A stretch of DNA of 64,000 bases from Kuschelorhynchus macadamiae (taxonomy: Eukaryota > Arthropoda > Insecta > Coleoptera > Curculionidae). Each line of letters opens with the position of its first letter. Within the stretch, counting starts at the first letter, position 1. The position numbers were made by a program, and so were the translations under genes. The notes beneath the pieces were generated by a model. That model was not told where the DNA came from and did no database searches. It saw nothing but the letters and a program-made list of their open reading frames with translations. The stretch is taken from assembly GCA_030620095.1 (NCBI GenBank), contig JAUTXW010000873.1, positions 241,501-305,500 of the forward strand, in the 5' to 3' direction. Of the stretch, positions 34,659-47,616 are shown one piece after another.

Positions 34659-35310
34659 TGTTAGAGTGGTGTATTATTTGGGGTTAAGATCCAGTAAAAA
34701 AAACAAAGGCCCTTTTTAAATTGCCGACGTTTCGCCAATTTATTGTTGCATCTTCGGGGCACATAGATTTTCTATCATGCATGAAACCCATATTAGTATT
34801 TACCTACTCCATGGGTCCGCAGATATTTCCTAACCTCAAACAATACACCATTCTAACATAACAACAAGAAAATCGTTAACGAAAACCATTTAGAAGTTTC
34901 ATATCTGGGAAATATCTGCGAACCAACGCAGTAGGTAAAGAATGATGATAGGGGTATCAAGCAGGATATAACATTTATGTGTCCTGAGGATACAACAATA
35001 AAGTTGCGGAACGTAGACAATTTAAACATAGACTTTTGTTTTTTTTTACTAAATCCTTACTCCAAATAATACAGCACTCTAACATAAAAACAAGAGAATT
35101 GTTAACGAAAACCATTTAAAAACTTAATATCTGGGAAATATATGCGGAACAAGGGAGTAAAAGTTCTGATAATATGGGTTTCATGCAGGATATAAGATCT
35201 ATATATGTGTCCTGAGGATGCAACAATTAAATTGCGAAACGTCGACAATTTAAAAAAAAACTGTTTTTTACAGCATTTTAACCACAAATAATACACCACT
35301 CTAACAAATA
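34659..35310. mobile_element. Foldback element made of ~200-bp modules
   Basis: The ends are inverse: GTTAGAGTGGTGTATTATTT at 34663 and its complement at 35283-35306. Inside, a ~200-bp module occurs once inverted (34680-34830) and twice direct (34840-35040 and 35065-35265). Each module has a TCCTGAGGATNCAACAATNA stretch close to GCGAAACGTCGAC. The element interrupts the module array around it. Confidence 0.55.
35208..35248 (+). ncRNA. Possible hammerhead-ribozyme-like core (degenerate)
   Basis: CTGAGGA at 35213-35219 fits the conserved CUGANGA box. GCAA (35221-35224) can pair with TTGC (35233-35236) as a short stem II, and GAAA (35237-35240) follows directly, then CGTC. These are the ordered core parts of a hammerhead. 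Stems I and III are not convincing, and the sister copy at 34984 has GGAA instead of GAAA. Treat as a lead only. Confidence 0.2.
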
Positions 35311-37830
35311 TTTTTTAACATTGTTCCGCTTTATTGGATTTTAACCAAAATATTATCAGGTCATCCCCATATGACCCTTCATTTTTGGTCAAAATTTGAA
35401 TTCAATCGGGTAAGTAGTATTTAAGCTATGTCGCGAACAGACAGACCGACAGACGGACCGACGGAATAAAGATATGTAAATCCTGAGAGGTTGATCTTCA
35501 CGACTACAAAAATTTGATTTGGCCGCAATGTTGTTCCGTCATCTTGAATTAGTAACACATTTTTACTAGTTGAGCCGTATACCACAATTAGTTATGGCAC
35601 ACAATTTGAAATCAATCCGTTAAGTAGTTTTTCTGGTTGAATTTTTAAATATTTTATTATACCGCCATTTTGTTCCGCCATCTTGGATTCGTACCAAAAT
35701 TCTATCAGTTGATTTCAACATAGTACTTGATGTTTATGACAAACATTTGAAATACATTGGATAAGCAGTTTTTTCATAATTTTTTTAAAATTTCACTAGG
35801 CCGCCATTTTGGATTTTTATCAAAGTATTACCAAGTCATACCCATATGACCCTTAATTTTTGATAAAAATTTTAAATCAATCGGGTAAGTAGTCTTTAAG
35901 CTTTGCCGCGAACTGATAGACAGACGTACCCACAGACCGACCAACGGAATCGATAAAACATATTTTTTTGGCATCTAGGGACGCTAAAACGTGAAGATGT
36001 GTTAAATCTGAGAGAGTAATTTTTTCATACATACATCACATACTTTTATTTGGCCGCCATTTCGTTCGGCCACTTTGAATTAGTACCAGAATTTTACTAG
36101 TTGATCCCTATAATACCACATTTAGTTATGACACACAATTTGAAATCAAACCATTAAGCAGTTTTTCAGGCCTGAATTTTTAAATATTTTATTAAGCCGC
36201 AATTTTGTTCCGCCATCTTAGATTCGTACCAAAATGTTACCACTTGATTTCAACATAATACTTGATGTTTTTGCAAAATTTAAAATAAATTGGATGAGTA
36301 GTTTTTTAATATTAATTTTTTTAACAATTCACTAGGCTGCCATTTTGTTTCGCTATATTGGATTTTTACCAAAATGTTACCAGGTCATCCCTATATGACC
36401 CTTAATTTTTGAACAAAATTTGAAGTCAATCGAATAAGTAAGTGTAGCTACGCCGCGAACAGACAGACAGACAGACAGCCCCACGGAATTGAGAAAACCT
36501 TTTTTTCGTCATCGCGATTACAACACTACCCTTTTACGAGAGAAGTAAAAAGAACACCAGTTGCGTACATATTTAATATTCAATATTTATAGATGGTACC
36601 TATTTAGTAGTTAAATGTAAGTTTGTTTTCACTTTTTTTTTTAATTTCCATTATCTTTTTAATGCAAACATTGCATATTTATTTACCTTTTGTTTTGAAT
36701 GTGTTTTCTAAATTAAATTTTGTTTGAAAATTTTGAAATAATGTCATTATATTTCAACTTTGTTTTTACTTATCTACGTTCTAGTCATTGTAAAAAAAGT
36801 TAAAATCTTTTATGAACATTTTTTCTTTAACTTATTGATTCAAAAAAGCTATTTTACAGGAAAAATCGCTCACATGATTTACAGGGTATTCCAATTTCTA
36901 GGGTGACAATTGGGAGAAGCTGTACGAGATATGGAAAAGTTTAAATAATGGCAAAGTTGCGCAATGTGTGCTGAATCAAATGCCATTTTGAAATTGAGGA
37001 TATTTATAGAACTTCTGAAAATATCCGGAAAAAAAGAAATTTTTGAAAATAGTCTTAATTTTTTACTGATTTTTTTGAAAAAGATATTTTCAAAAAAGTG
37101 TCACATCATCCAGCCACCGTATTCCCTCTACCAAAATATGTTATTAAGTTTACGATTCGACGATTCATCTCCGATTCACAATAAACTGTGCATTTTTAAA
37201 TAGTCAGAAATGTTGAGTTCTTAATAAACAGTTATTTTAATTCTAAATCCAACAGCGTATCATACTTTAAATTTTTTCGATATTTCGGACTAAAAAAATA
37301 TCATCAATGCTAGTTAATAATGATTGCCGAGGAACGGAAATCCCGCGTGGGGTCAAAAATACAATTATCTGCGTTATCTTCAAGCCAAAAATGTAGTAAT
37401 GGAAATGTAAAATTATTTATATCTACCTTTTTTATTTGAATCAGAAAAGAAGTACCTAATTAAAAAATATTTCACTTTTTTGTTCTACTCCGGAAGTTAT
37501 TTAAAAATTCATTCTCATTGCCATTTCTTTTCGTCGACAATATGACGTGATTAGATTTTTGACCCCATGTTTCGTTCCCCATCATAAAGTAGCACTGACG
37601 AAAGGTTTTATTTGTCAGAAACATTGGAAAAACGCTCAATTTTGGGTCACTCTGTACCTTTATTAGTTCATAATGTAAAAAATAAATTTTGCTTTAAAAA
37701 AAGGTAAGTAACAATACTTTGTAAATTAAAATTTAGATTTAAACGTGGATTTAAAATAATCTCCTTTATTTTTTAATCATAAAATAACACAAAGTTTTTT
37801 TCCTATTGTCAAGACATATAATTGGTATGG

Positions 37831-38117
37831 CTCTGTTAACGGCTAAAGCGATAGAATTTTTATTAGATTAAATAATAACGTTGAGTAATCAATAAAGCAT
37901 AATAATATTGCACCGTCTTCCACGAATCTCATCGTTTTCCGATCAACGCCGCTGCCGACGGTCATCATAGCGAGAGCCGAACGACTGCGAATGGGTGTTT
38001 TATGCTTTAGAGCGGCTCAACCGTACAGCAGCCGAAACGTAAGTGGAATGAAATCAGCACTGCCACGAATTCGTCCATAAGGTTGCGCATCTTCCTTTTT
38101 CCTTCAATCAAGGATAA
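37831..38117. repeat. GC-rich patch and inverted-repeat partner
   Basis: 37910-38060 is GC- and CpG-rich with no stable ORF. 38064-38117 is the inverse partner of 30364-30420, and on the plus strand it encodes TNSSIRLRIFLFPSI in a 64-codon frame (38083-38277) that then becomes ordinary AT-rich DNA. Confidence 0.5.
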
Positions 38118-40190
38118 TACTAATTTAAAAAGAAAAAATGTTGATTTCTTTGATCTGCTCTTCGACTCAAATATACAAAAAGTTATTGTTTATTGTGATA
38201 TTGTAATTACCTCAGAAATCTCATGTTTATTCTCAATGGCTCTCTCTTTGATGGGCAAATTTTTTGTTTGCTCATAATTTTCTATCCTAAACGGATTGCC
38301 ATTTTGTTCTTAACTAGCATTCACTTATATCCCATACTATTTTGATGAATCGAACTGATTAAGGCCAAATCTGGACAATTAGCGTCCATTGATTTACTTC
38401 GTTTTCCTGAAAATGCAAATAAAAACGAAATGTTTGTATTTAAATAACATTATGTTTACTATTGTGCACTAAAAACAAAATGAAAATATAGTAAAAAATT
38501 CGGAGAGGGGCGTTCAGAAGAAACTTACTGTTGATAAATGAAAACATTTAAAAACAACATAGATGCACTTACCAGCAATGAAATCCAGTCTCCACATTCT
38601 GTTTAACTGAGTCAGATTACTGATTTAAATAACAGCATGCTATTCACTCTTTTGTCTCCTTGAAATCTCATTTAGATGAGCAAAATACTGAGAATACAAT
38701 ACAACCAAAACAGAAGCTTATGGTTTTTACATTTTTGTCCCTTCCACAAACACCAATATGTTACATGCATTTTTCTGGTAATTAAACTTTTTTACTGCAG
38801 CTTATCAACGAAATACGGTCGAAGTAGGATAATAAGAAGCTATTTTTTATTAACTAATTGACCAACATCGATTCAACACGTATTAATTCAGGAATATTAA
38901 TTTTATACATCAAAACAATTAGCCTTGCAATACTTCATGCAAAAATTTGACAAGTTGTGGGGGTTCGATGTATTTGGCCCTAAACTTCACTTGCCCAAAC
39001 CTACATTACACATAACCGTCACTGGCGCTAACATTCGAAATCCCGACACATGGAATTCGTCGTTGGCCTTAAACGTCGAAATACATAAACATGCACGCCA
39101 ATGACGTAAGAAACTTCTGTCACTGTTGCCAAAGTGCATTATTATTGTTCAAATGAAGTACATATTTCCGACAATATTAGTAATATTGTTTTTTTATTTA
39201 TGTTAGATAACATGTTATTAATATTCCTAAATAATAAGTTTTAAATGTTCTCAAAGAATTACCTACTTTATAAAAATAGCAAATAGCTACGTATTAATTC
39301 TTCTGCGACCGTATGTTGGGATACAATAAGTTTTACTAACATGATGAAAAATGCCTGTAAATTGTTAGTTGGTTTGGTTGTGAAACGTGCAGAAATAATA
39401 TGCAAGCTTTTACTGTGTTCCCGATATGTCCTGAATTCTCAGTTTTTTGCCCATTTAAATGCAATTTCAAGAACGAGATTACTAGAAAGTTAGATTCAGC
39501 AATTTAAAGGTACTATCAATATTAGGATAGCAGAAAGTATATTGTAATGTACAAATTTCATATTGGTAAGCCACCTAGATTCTTTTTTTGCGTATACATC
39601 TATTTTCTTAAATGTCCCTCTTCGGATTTTCTACAATATATCGGTATAGTGCAGACTAAATGTTAGTTAAAAGAAAAAACTCGACAAAAACATTTGTATT
39701 TGGTTTATAATATGATTACGATATATGGTTGTGTTTGCATTTTTAGGAAAACCATGGATGTATCATCCACACTGAGCTCCATCTGGGCAAATCGAGGTAT
39801 GAATCTCAGGCAACAATAAAAAATTAAAATCAGCTTTGCATATAAAATTATGAGTAGACAGACAAAGCAATGAGGAATGGTTTCATGGTCCATCTGAGAA
39901 TAAAAATAGAACTGCTGAGGTAATTCATCTCACAATAATTAGATATTTTAATAATGAGGCATTTTTCCTTTTCAAAATATTTTTTTCTTACAAAGATACC
40001 TTTTAGAAAAATTTGTTAAATAGGTAGCAAAATAAAGTGCTTTAAAGATTTATTTCACATGAAGAGATCCATATACTTATCATTTTTAAAAAGATAACTA
40101 TTACTCTCTTACTGGACCGTGCTTACCCTAGACTTGGCCTGGGACAAATTTATTTGGGTCAGTATTTTCAAAAAAGGCAACCTATTTTGT
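38118..40190. other. Gene-free region with one GGCCC-type repeat
   Basis: No supported gene. 38974-39055 (TTTGGCCCTAAACTTCACTT...CGAAATCCCGACA) is homologous, in inverse orientation, to 62050-62126 next to the Polinton-like element. A short minus-strand open frame at 39705-39893 contains VDDTSM, which faintly recalls an RT active site, but nothing around it supports an RT. Confidence 0.45.
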
Positions 40191-40199
40191 TAATGTTTA

Positions 40200-40930
40200 C
40201 AAAATTTTAAACACTTGTGTCTTCGATGTTGGAATACCCCTCGGAAACCCTAAGGTAGTTTGATGTTCTCTATTTCTTGAGTGATTTAAATGAACAGTTC
40301 ATTCATACTAGGCTCTACACATAAGCAGGACGTAATCTGTATATAGAAGTTAACATAATCATCTGGGGAACAGAATTCTCTTTCAATAAGAATTTTTTGG
40401 TTTACTTTTATGCTTTGAATACATTTTATTTTTAATGGTGATATATATTAATTTTATACATACGACTCGAGGACCCTTATGAAATAAAGAAATTTGGTGA
40501 AGTGTCATAACCAATTCGTTCCTACCCCTGTGTTGAAATTATTGGAGATATCCCTATTTCTAGAAATTAAGTTTCCGTTGTTTAAAAAATACATTATTTA
40601 TACACTGAACGAAAGCATCTTGAAAAGAGTTGATACTGTTGAAGACTTGGGAGTGCTATTGAATTCCAAATTTACTTTTGCCAAACACATAGATTATATC
40701 ACGAATAGGGCAATAAAACTATTAGGCTTTATTTTAAGATGTCTTTGACTATTCAGCAATGTGTATGTTCTAATAGAGTATTTTGTACCGTGCCATCTGG
40801 ACTTGTGTAATTTATTTAAAATTCTTAAAAATTTTATTCTCTTATGTAAAATAAACTTTCATGTTTCTGTCAGATCAACAAGACAGGAGCCATTATTTCA
40901 GATTAAGTTCCACAGAATTTGATAGGTTGC
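40200..40930 (+). pseudogene. Dead LINE reverse-transcriptase fragment
   Basis: The order of RT motifs survives across frame breaks. VFDVGIPLGN (palm, usually VGIPQGS) is near 40225, and FLSDLNEQF follows near 40275. The catalytic YADD position near 40320 is destroyed. EDLGVLLNSKFTFAKHIDYI and RAIKLLGFILRC are in the 40494-40748 frame, and STRQEPLFQIKFHR is near 40875-40920. Typical of the C-terminal half of Jockey-like insect LINEs. Very decayed. Confidence 0.7.
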
Positions 40931-43195
40931 ACTTTGATTTTGTAATTTGTTAAGTCTAAAAATGTTAATGGCTATTTTCTGTTCATATATTTTTATTTAT
41001 TTGAAAAAAAGCAAACATTGTTTCTTACAAAAATAGAAAAAAATACACAAACAAAAAAGAAATGTTATGATAATTAAAATCATTTAAATTTTCGTCTACA
41101 CTCTACAAGGTTTTCTATGAGAGATGCATAAGAATTTATTTATGGCATAAATATAATTTAAATTTTAATGTAACTTAAATTCTTTATTGTCTAAGAATTC
41201 TATCTTATTGACAAATCTGATTTAGATATTGAATTAAATTTGCTTATATAAGTAAAAATATTGAGCTCAATTAAGATGTTAAATGCATGGAAAGAGCAAT
41301 GATATGTGATTGTCTTGTATAACCAGTTTGGATGAAATAGGGAATACTCAGGATGTTACTGGAGTGGTCCCATGGCAAACATATTAAATATTTCGGAATG
41401 ATGCCATACACGTATACACCAGGGCGAAAGACAATCGATATCGCGTTCACCATATTGCCAGGAAAAAAGTATGTATGTTAATATGGTGATTCTGACAAAA
41501 TTTCATATGCAATGGACTCAGGGAGTCTAAAATTTTAACCTAAGTTTAGGCCTTATAACTTGAAACTTTGTATAAAGAAAACTAACAAGGATAAAATAAA
41601 AAAATAAAAATTACTAAATCAATATAATAAACAACAAAAAGTAAACAATAATATTTTATTCCCATATATGTAGGTACTCATTATCTAAATGTCTGTTTAT
41701 GATTAAGTTATTTAGAATTAGTTTGAAGATGACTTCATAAAGTCAAATTTTCAATGTGGAATAAAATATCAAATTTTTACTTTTTAGTGTTTTTTTTTAA
41801 GTCTGTTCTATTTTTTATAAAAAATTCTGTTTGGATAACAAAGCTTTCTGAAGTAGATATTGTGAAGTAAGTCCCCAGAAGCGAATCCCATACCCTGTGT
41901 CTGTGAAGTCAAAGCCAAACTTATTCTTAATTACCTAATCACAAAAATATATTTATGAATTGGTGACTAAAATTTTCCAGATGGAATATAATATTATTTT
42001 CCAATTTTAGGTGCATTTTTTGAAGTCTGTTTTATTTTAAAAGTCGTATTTAACAAATAACCATATATAATATCTGTGTAAATTCCTGATAAAATGGTGA
42101 ACGCTTTTTTTTTACGATGAATAAATATTTAATATAGCGTCATACTTTTTTACAATATGCTAGGTATGGGAACACTCAGGCAATATTCCGAATATTCCCT
42201 GAAAAGTTCATCGAAATTGTTGAAACCATCGCAGAGTAATCGTTGTACATACATAAAAAAAGAGCATAGGGTGAAATTGATAGTTTTTTGAAGTCTGTTA
42301 AAAGTTGCATTAATATTTGTGACATGGCAAGCTAAACAAAATAAAGGAAATGCCTGTAGATCCACCATTTTTTGTTCAATTGTAAATATTTAAAAACTGA
42401 CATTCATAGAATTTAAAGTTTTATCGGAATGTAAAAATGCATAGATGGCACAATTTCTGATATATTTATAACATGTGTAAGATAAAGCTGGAATATACTT
42501 CCACAATTAAGCATTTAGTTTGATCATTTTTTTTTGAAATTATATGGGCTCATTATTTAAATATAATATGTAGTTTTTTTTTTTCATTTTCTTTTTAAAA
42601 TTCAAATAGCATAAGTTCACCAATCCTGGTTATTTTTTGAAGTAGTGCTATATCTATTTCATTCATTTCTTTTAATAAGTGTAAATGTTTTTGAAAGTAA
42701 TTAGGAATTTTCTTTATTTTTAGTATGCCCAAGGATGACCATTATGTAATAAAATCACCAACAAGATGTAAGCTCTGGAAAGTAAGAAAATGATATCATC
42801 TTGGACTGTGTCATTGGTTAAAATCTGGCCTTCTTACCAACTACACCGATTCAGTTATTGCCAGGGGCGAGGCAAGTGAAAACAACCCCTTTGTGAGTTG
42901 AGAAAACTGATTACATCATAAGAAGATAATATTTGCTGTATTGTGCTTTAAATGAAATTTATGTTTAATATAATCTTAAGTTTAGATTTATTCTGAAAAT
43001 AAGCTATATAAGGACTCATTCACCATTTTGTGAAGTAGATTTTATTTATGCATTTACAATGTGTCGGACTTATTTATGAATAGACTTTTACTTCTTAAAA
43101 CTTTTTATTTCTTTAAACTTTTTATTGCTTTATTTCCTAGCCGTAATAATACACTCAAATAATCTATGCTAATTTAATTAAAATTTGGATGATTA
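40931..43195. other. Gene-free AT-rich region
   Basis: About 2.3 kb of AT-rich DNA. Open frames of 60-72 codons at 41271-41453 and 42150-42368 have no recognisable motif, and I consider them chance. Confidence 0.5.
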
Positions 43196-43199
43196 ATTG

Positions 43200-43615
43200 A
43201 TGTAATTGAATAAATTAGTTTTCTTTACATTAAGAGTCAGTTTAAAATTATCCAAAAACCATTTAACGTTATTTATGCCCTTAATTAATAAATCCTACAC
43301 TTCTTCCCATGTATTAATGGGGAAAATCAAAATGGAGTCATCAGCATAGGCAACCACTTTCACTTTACCCCCTTGTGCCAAGATTACAAAGAGTGTTGAT
43401 ATATATGTTTAAAAGCACAGGACCCAGCACTGTATCTTATGGTACTCCAATTTTGATTTCTTTAGGCTAACTCAAAGCTCCTACTTTAACATAATTAGAT
43501 ACATTTTGAAAACATTCAACATGGATCCTCCACATCATAAATCTATCCACAATGTCCAGTAGCATAGCCTGAGGGATTGTGTCAAATGCCTCACAATAAT
43601 TAAAAACTTACACAG
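43200..43615 (-). pseudogene. Dead LINE reverse-transcriptase fragment
   Basis: The minus strand reads the RT core in order: AFDTIPQAMLLDIVDRFM (first Asp, 43590-43535), IKIGVPYDTVLGPVLLN near 43450, and AYADDSILIFPINTW (43352-43310), then WFLDNFKLTLN near 43255. Several stops interrupt it. It is from a different LINE copy than 40200-40930 and lies in the opposite orientation. Confidence 0.75.
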
Positions 43616-46072
43616 ATGTATAACTTTTACAAATATTTGTGATTAAATACACAAAATGATTTAAAGTATATCATTTTTTAAAATATAGCTATTATTATTA
43701 CATCCAGGGTTAGGCTAACTCCAGACTGGACTCAGAAAAAATTCATACTAACTCTCTACATAAACTTAATTAAAGTTATCATAGCAAAAATACAGTTATC
43801 TGTATTTTAAAAACAAGACAATCTCTCTTGTTAATCTTTTCAGAATTTGAAAAACACCCAGTATACATAGAAAGTAGTGGATTAAAAATCTAGTATATAT
43901 AATACTGCGTTTACCAATTTTTTCTACCCCTTTCAACAAAAAAGTTAAATGGAGGTTTAATTTATGATTAATCAAAATTCGTATGCAATCATAAAACGAT
44001 TACTTCATTTTGAAGTATTCAAGATTTTTGTATAATTATATAATATGATTTGTTCTTAAATTCCAATGGGATTTGGTTATATATCCTTAGCACAATTTAC
44101 TATGAGTTTATTTTGACAAATAATGACATTATGCCAAAGTCAGTTAAATAAGATATTGTTTAAACTAGATTTTTCTCAATTAAAAATTATTTTACTTAGT
44201 CGGACATTAAACAAAGCATTACAGGTATTATAAGGGATAATGCTTTTAGTCAATGTCTATCCCTCTTGAAACACTGTCTCAACCTTAGGTATTATTAGCC
44301 TTATAATATGATACCTTATATGTACAGCTGATAATTGTGATATGCCGGAATCTATATATAAAGCTATTGTAGGATACCTTTTTACTGGTTTGGAACTATT
44401 TATTTAGAAAACTTAACATTTACTTGAATAAAGATTCTAAAAGATACACCATAATTTTTTTAACAATACGCAGTCCTATAAGTTTGGCGGCCAGTTCCCA
44501 ACATATGGTAAAGTCAACGATAAGATATTTTTAGGAAATTCTATAAGATTAGGCTATAAAAGTTTGTATTTTAAAAGTTAATTGATAAAATAATTTACAA
44601 GATCTAAACTACTTTATACCAGTTAATAAACCTAAGAATCTGAAAGCATGAAATTAATTAAGGATATCTTCGAAAGACTTTTGTCATTTATAATTATATC
44701 ATGTACCTAACTTTTTCCTAAACCATACTTAGATTTAAAAAAAATTGAAGGTGTGATGTGCGATATCTGGCATACTTACTAAATTAACTTATTACTGAAT
44801 TGTGTATACCAACTCGAGAAAATATATAAATAGGCCACAGTTAATATTTTTAAAATATGGGAAAAAATTATTCAAATTTCTAAACTCTAGCTATATATCT
44901 TTAATAAATATACAAAATATGTGATACACTTTACAGCAATAAAATTTATTCAAAATAGAATTAAAAATAAAATTAACACTACATTTATCACATGGTGCAT
45001 CTTTTTTATTTCTCAAACTACACACTTTCTCAGCAACAGCAATTATAAATGAACCACCTTATGTGACAAGAATATTCAGTAAATTTAAAGGTGCAGAATT
45101 TGAAGCTTCCATATAATAAAGAGGCCCAATTATTACACTGATGGAATGGGCTATAATTGGGGCTATATGACACTCGGATCAATACACGTAACTAAAGTCT
45201 TTTCTTTCTTCCTATGCAAACAGGGCAACAAAGAGTACTGAAGTATGACTATAATATACACGTCACTAATATCTGCAATGCACATACATATGAGCAGAAC
45301 TAACTTCCTAAGCCTTGTCTACGATACATATATGAAACATCAAGAAGACTTGCATTGGTCCTAAAACAAATTACAATTAATAAAGTACCTGCATGAATAA
45401 CAAGCTTAGGCAAAATCATTAACAATCTTATAAAACACTAATCAATATGTGACTGATAAAAACTGATTTTTAGATAGGTATTTGCTTAGGATCAGGATAA
45501 AAAATTAAACACAAAAAAAGTTGAAATTGTGTGTCTCAAAAAGGTTACAAAACAAATTAGTTAAAAGATATATGTTCAAGCTTCAAGGCTTTTGTGGATT
45601 TTTATATGATCTTTTGAGTAAAACTTTATTTTATCTTTAGGTAGGGAACAACATCCACATTAATAACAGATGGGGACTCAATCCTATATACTAACAAATA
45701 AGATTATCTTACATACCCAGTTTAAAAGTAGGTTTAAAATCATCTGAATGCAAACAAGTAATAACCTCTTCCTGGGCTTTCCAACAATTTTTTTTCAATA
45801 TTCAATCTCCATTATTCCATTAAATAGAAATTATCATGTGATAAACAAATACTTTATAATAAACAAAAAAAACAGTCAAAATATTTTCACTTCAAAGTTA
45901 AAATGCAGGCAAATACGCTAACATCATTTTTTAATGGTGTGGTTTTGATTAACAATGAATAAACAATATATTTATTTTTATAAATAAAACTTGACAACAC
46001 AGGAGGCCCATTTAAAGAATTTTTAGCCAGTAGCGTAGCTCGCCAATTCGATATTTAAAGTGTCGAGCTAGC
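43616..46072. other. Gene-free AT-rich region upstream of the Polinton-like element
   Basis: No ORF worth reporting, no clear repeat boundary. GC content rises only at 46020-46072, just before the element. Confidence 0.5.
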
Positions 46073-46078
46073 GCCGCA
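46073..46078. repeat. Target-site duplication (left), GCCGCA
   Basis: GCCGCA directly precedes the element terminus AGTAGTATAGC. The same six bases directly follow the opposite terminus at 62031-62036. Six bp is the known Polinton target duplication length. Confidence 0.88.
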
Positions 46079-46299
46079 AGTAGTATAGCAGGGACGGTCC
46101 TGCGACACCTCGATGGCATCTTGACCACCGATCGGTCCCAGGAGCTCTTCGGCTCACCTGCCTGCAAGAAGTGTTTACCTGTCACCTTTTGTGCACCTGT
46201 CTTAAGCGTGATACCTGGTTTTCACAGGTAGGTGTTATTTTTCAAAAAAAGCCTCCCATCATCACGAGAGCCGAGCCTTGCCTCGCCGAATTCCGTAAT

Positions 46300-46680
46300 A
46301 CCGAGAATTGTTTTTCTGTTAATTAAAATTAATATGTTCGACGTAAGACTAGAGGTCAGGTTCGCGGATAGGAAAAGGTCGAGGATGTAGATGAGGAGAT
46401 GTTTGTGTAGTACCGAGAATTGTTTTTCTGTTAATTAAAATTAATATGTTCGACGTAAGACTAGAGGTCAAGTTCGCAGATAAGAAAAGGTCGAGGATGT
46501 AGATAAAAAGATGTTTGTGTAGTATTGAGTTGAGCAATGTTTGAATAAATACGTAAAATATTAGTTTTTCGAAAAATACCGAGAATAGCTTGTTTTCATT
46601 TTCGACGACGTAAGACTAACGGTCAGGTTCGCAGATAAGAAAAGGTCGAGGATGTAGATAAGGAGATTTTTGTGTAGTAT
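46300..46680. repeat. ~112-bp subterminal repeats, three copies
   Basis: Units starting TACCGAGAAT at about 46300, 46411 and 46577 share GACGTAAGACTA, GGTCAGGTTCGCAGATAAG and AAAAGGTCGAGGATGTAGAT. The right arm has two such units (61525-61625 and 61668-61800). Subterminal repeats like these could be integrase-binding or replication sites; that is inference. Confidence 0.7.
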
Positions 46681-47061
46681 TGAGATGAGCAATAATAATG
46701 TTTTAATAAATAATATTTGTTTAGAATAATAACGTATACCAGGTGATTAAAAATATGTATAGCACACATAATTAATATATATGTAAGCCTTCTATAAGTG
46801 AATACAATTTTTATGCCAAAGATGTAATTGTTCAGTCGAAAAAAAATATTAATAAACACTTAAAACATTAGTTAGTAAAGTTATTAAAATTTTGTGATCC
46901 TTGTTTAGCGAATTATGTATTTGGTGTAAATAGTATTAGATCTATGATTCTAATGTCAAAATAGAACAGTGCAAAAATATAGAAATTAAAATGGAAAAAA
47001 AACTACTACGGTTTATTTTATGTGTTGTTAGTTTTACTTAGTGGGTCTCGTAACTTGGACT

Positions 47062-47388
47062 ATGGCAGGAGAAAATTCAATATTGTGTCTTGATATCCAA
47101 GGATTTAATTGTGCCTCTGGATTTATTCCAAAAGAACTAGCTGTGTATGATGGAACACGTTGTTCAAATTTTATTTTCAAACCACCATATAACAAAACCA
47201 TGTTAAAAGGCCAGGATTTAAAAACGATATCTTATCTCGAAAACTCATATCATGGTCTAATATGGGAGTCTGGTTTAGTAGACTTGAACGAAATAGCAAA
47301 TGTCTTAGAACATGTGATGAAAAGATATGATGCCCCAAAAATATATAAAAAATATAAAAAATTTTATAAGTGCGGAAAAATTTTTTAA
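47062..47388 (+). pseudogene. Conserved protein of unknown function, left-arm copy
   Basis: ATG 47062 begins MAGENSILCLDIQGFNCASG; the frame is open from 47041. Notable points: an early LDIQGF with an acidic residue, PKELAVYDG, NFIFKPPY, and ENSYHGLIWESGLVDL, giving a ~110-residue compact alpha/beta-like sequence. After KIYKKYKKF the frame is lost relative to the right-arm copy, although matching sequence continues in another frame to 47542 (PLESEPKLSKFKEVPECHFH). I do not recognise the family with certainty. The DxQ-type start and the HG..W motif make a nuclease-like fold conceivable, but this is speculation. It points away from the polymerase gene. Confidence 0.5.
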
Positions 47389-47616
47389 AATGCCTCTGGA
47401 GAGTGAACCGAAGCTAAGCAAGTTTAAGGAAGTTCCCGAATGTCACTTTCACAACCATATGGCACTACTTGACATTGTGCATTATCAAACGCCAAGTTGT
47501 TATATAATTATAAATACTGTTTTTCTGTTTGAAGATAAATAAATTATTTGTAGAAAACATGTAAATAATATATAATAAATAAAACATACATGAAACAAAA
47601 TTATTTTATTATTAAG

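Larger units (their letters stand above)
34390..36510 (+). repeat. Array of ~130-bp 'GCCGCCATTTTGTTCCG' modules
   Basis: About eight diverged modules, each with a GCCGCCATTTTGTTCCGCCA-like start, a TTGGATTNNTACCAAAAT block, and a TTGAAATCAATCGGGTAAGTA-like end. They start near 34392, 35322, 35520, 35660, 35800, 36052, 36192 and 36338. Three are followed by ACAGACAGACCGACAGA-type runs (35440, 35920, 36465). Non-coding. Confidence 0.6.
32700..37830 (+). repeat. Imperfect tandem array of the same repeat family
   Basis: The block 32700-33640 (starting with a TTTACAGGG motif and CTAGGGTGACAATTGGGAGA) is repeated at 36840-37830. The ~300-bp AATAAA-bearing end segment occurs at 32380-32680, 33745-34050 and 36545-36830. 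A short block starting AATGTAAAAAATAAATTTTG appears near 33490, 34075 and 37670. Together they describe three partial, diverged tandem copies with other repeats inserted between. No ORF is supported. Confidence 0.65.

Noticed and set aside
34390..36510. Regularly spaced repeats as a CRISPR array
   Set aside because: Modules are ~130 bp, diverged and separated by related sequence, in a eukaryotic genome.
39705..39893. VDDTSM in a 62-codon minus-strand frame, like an RT active site
   Set aside because: No flanking RT motifs on that strand; probably chance.
45100..45235. YYTDGMG-like peptide resembling an RNase H start
   Set aside because: No other RNase H motif follows in any frame and the surrounding DNA has no RT; the match is too short.
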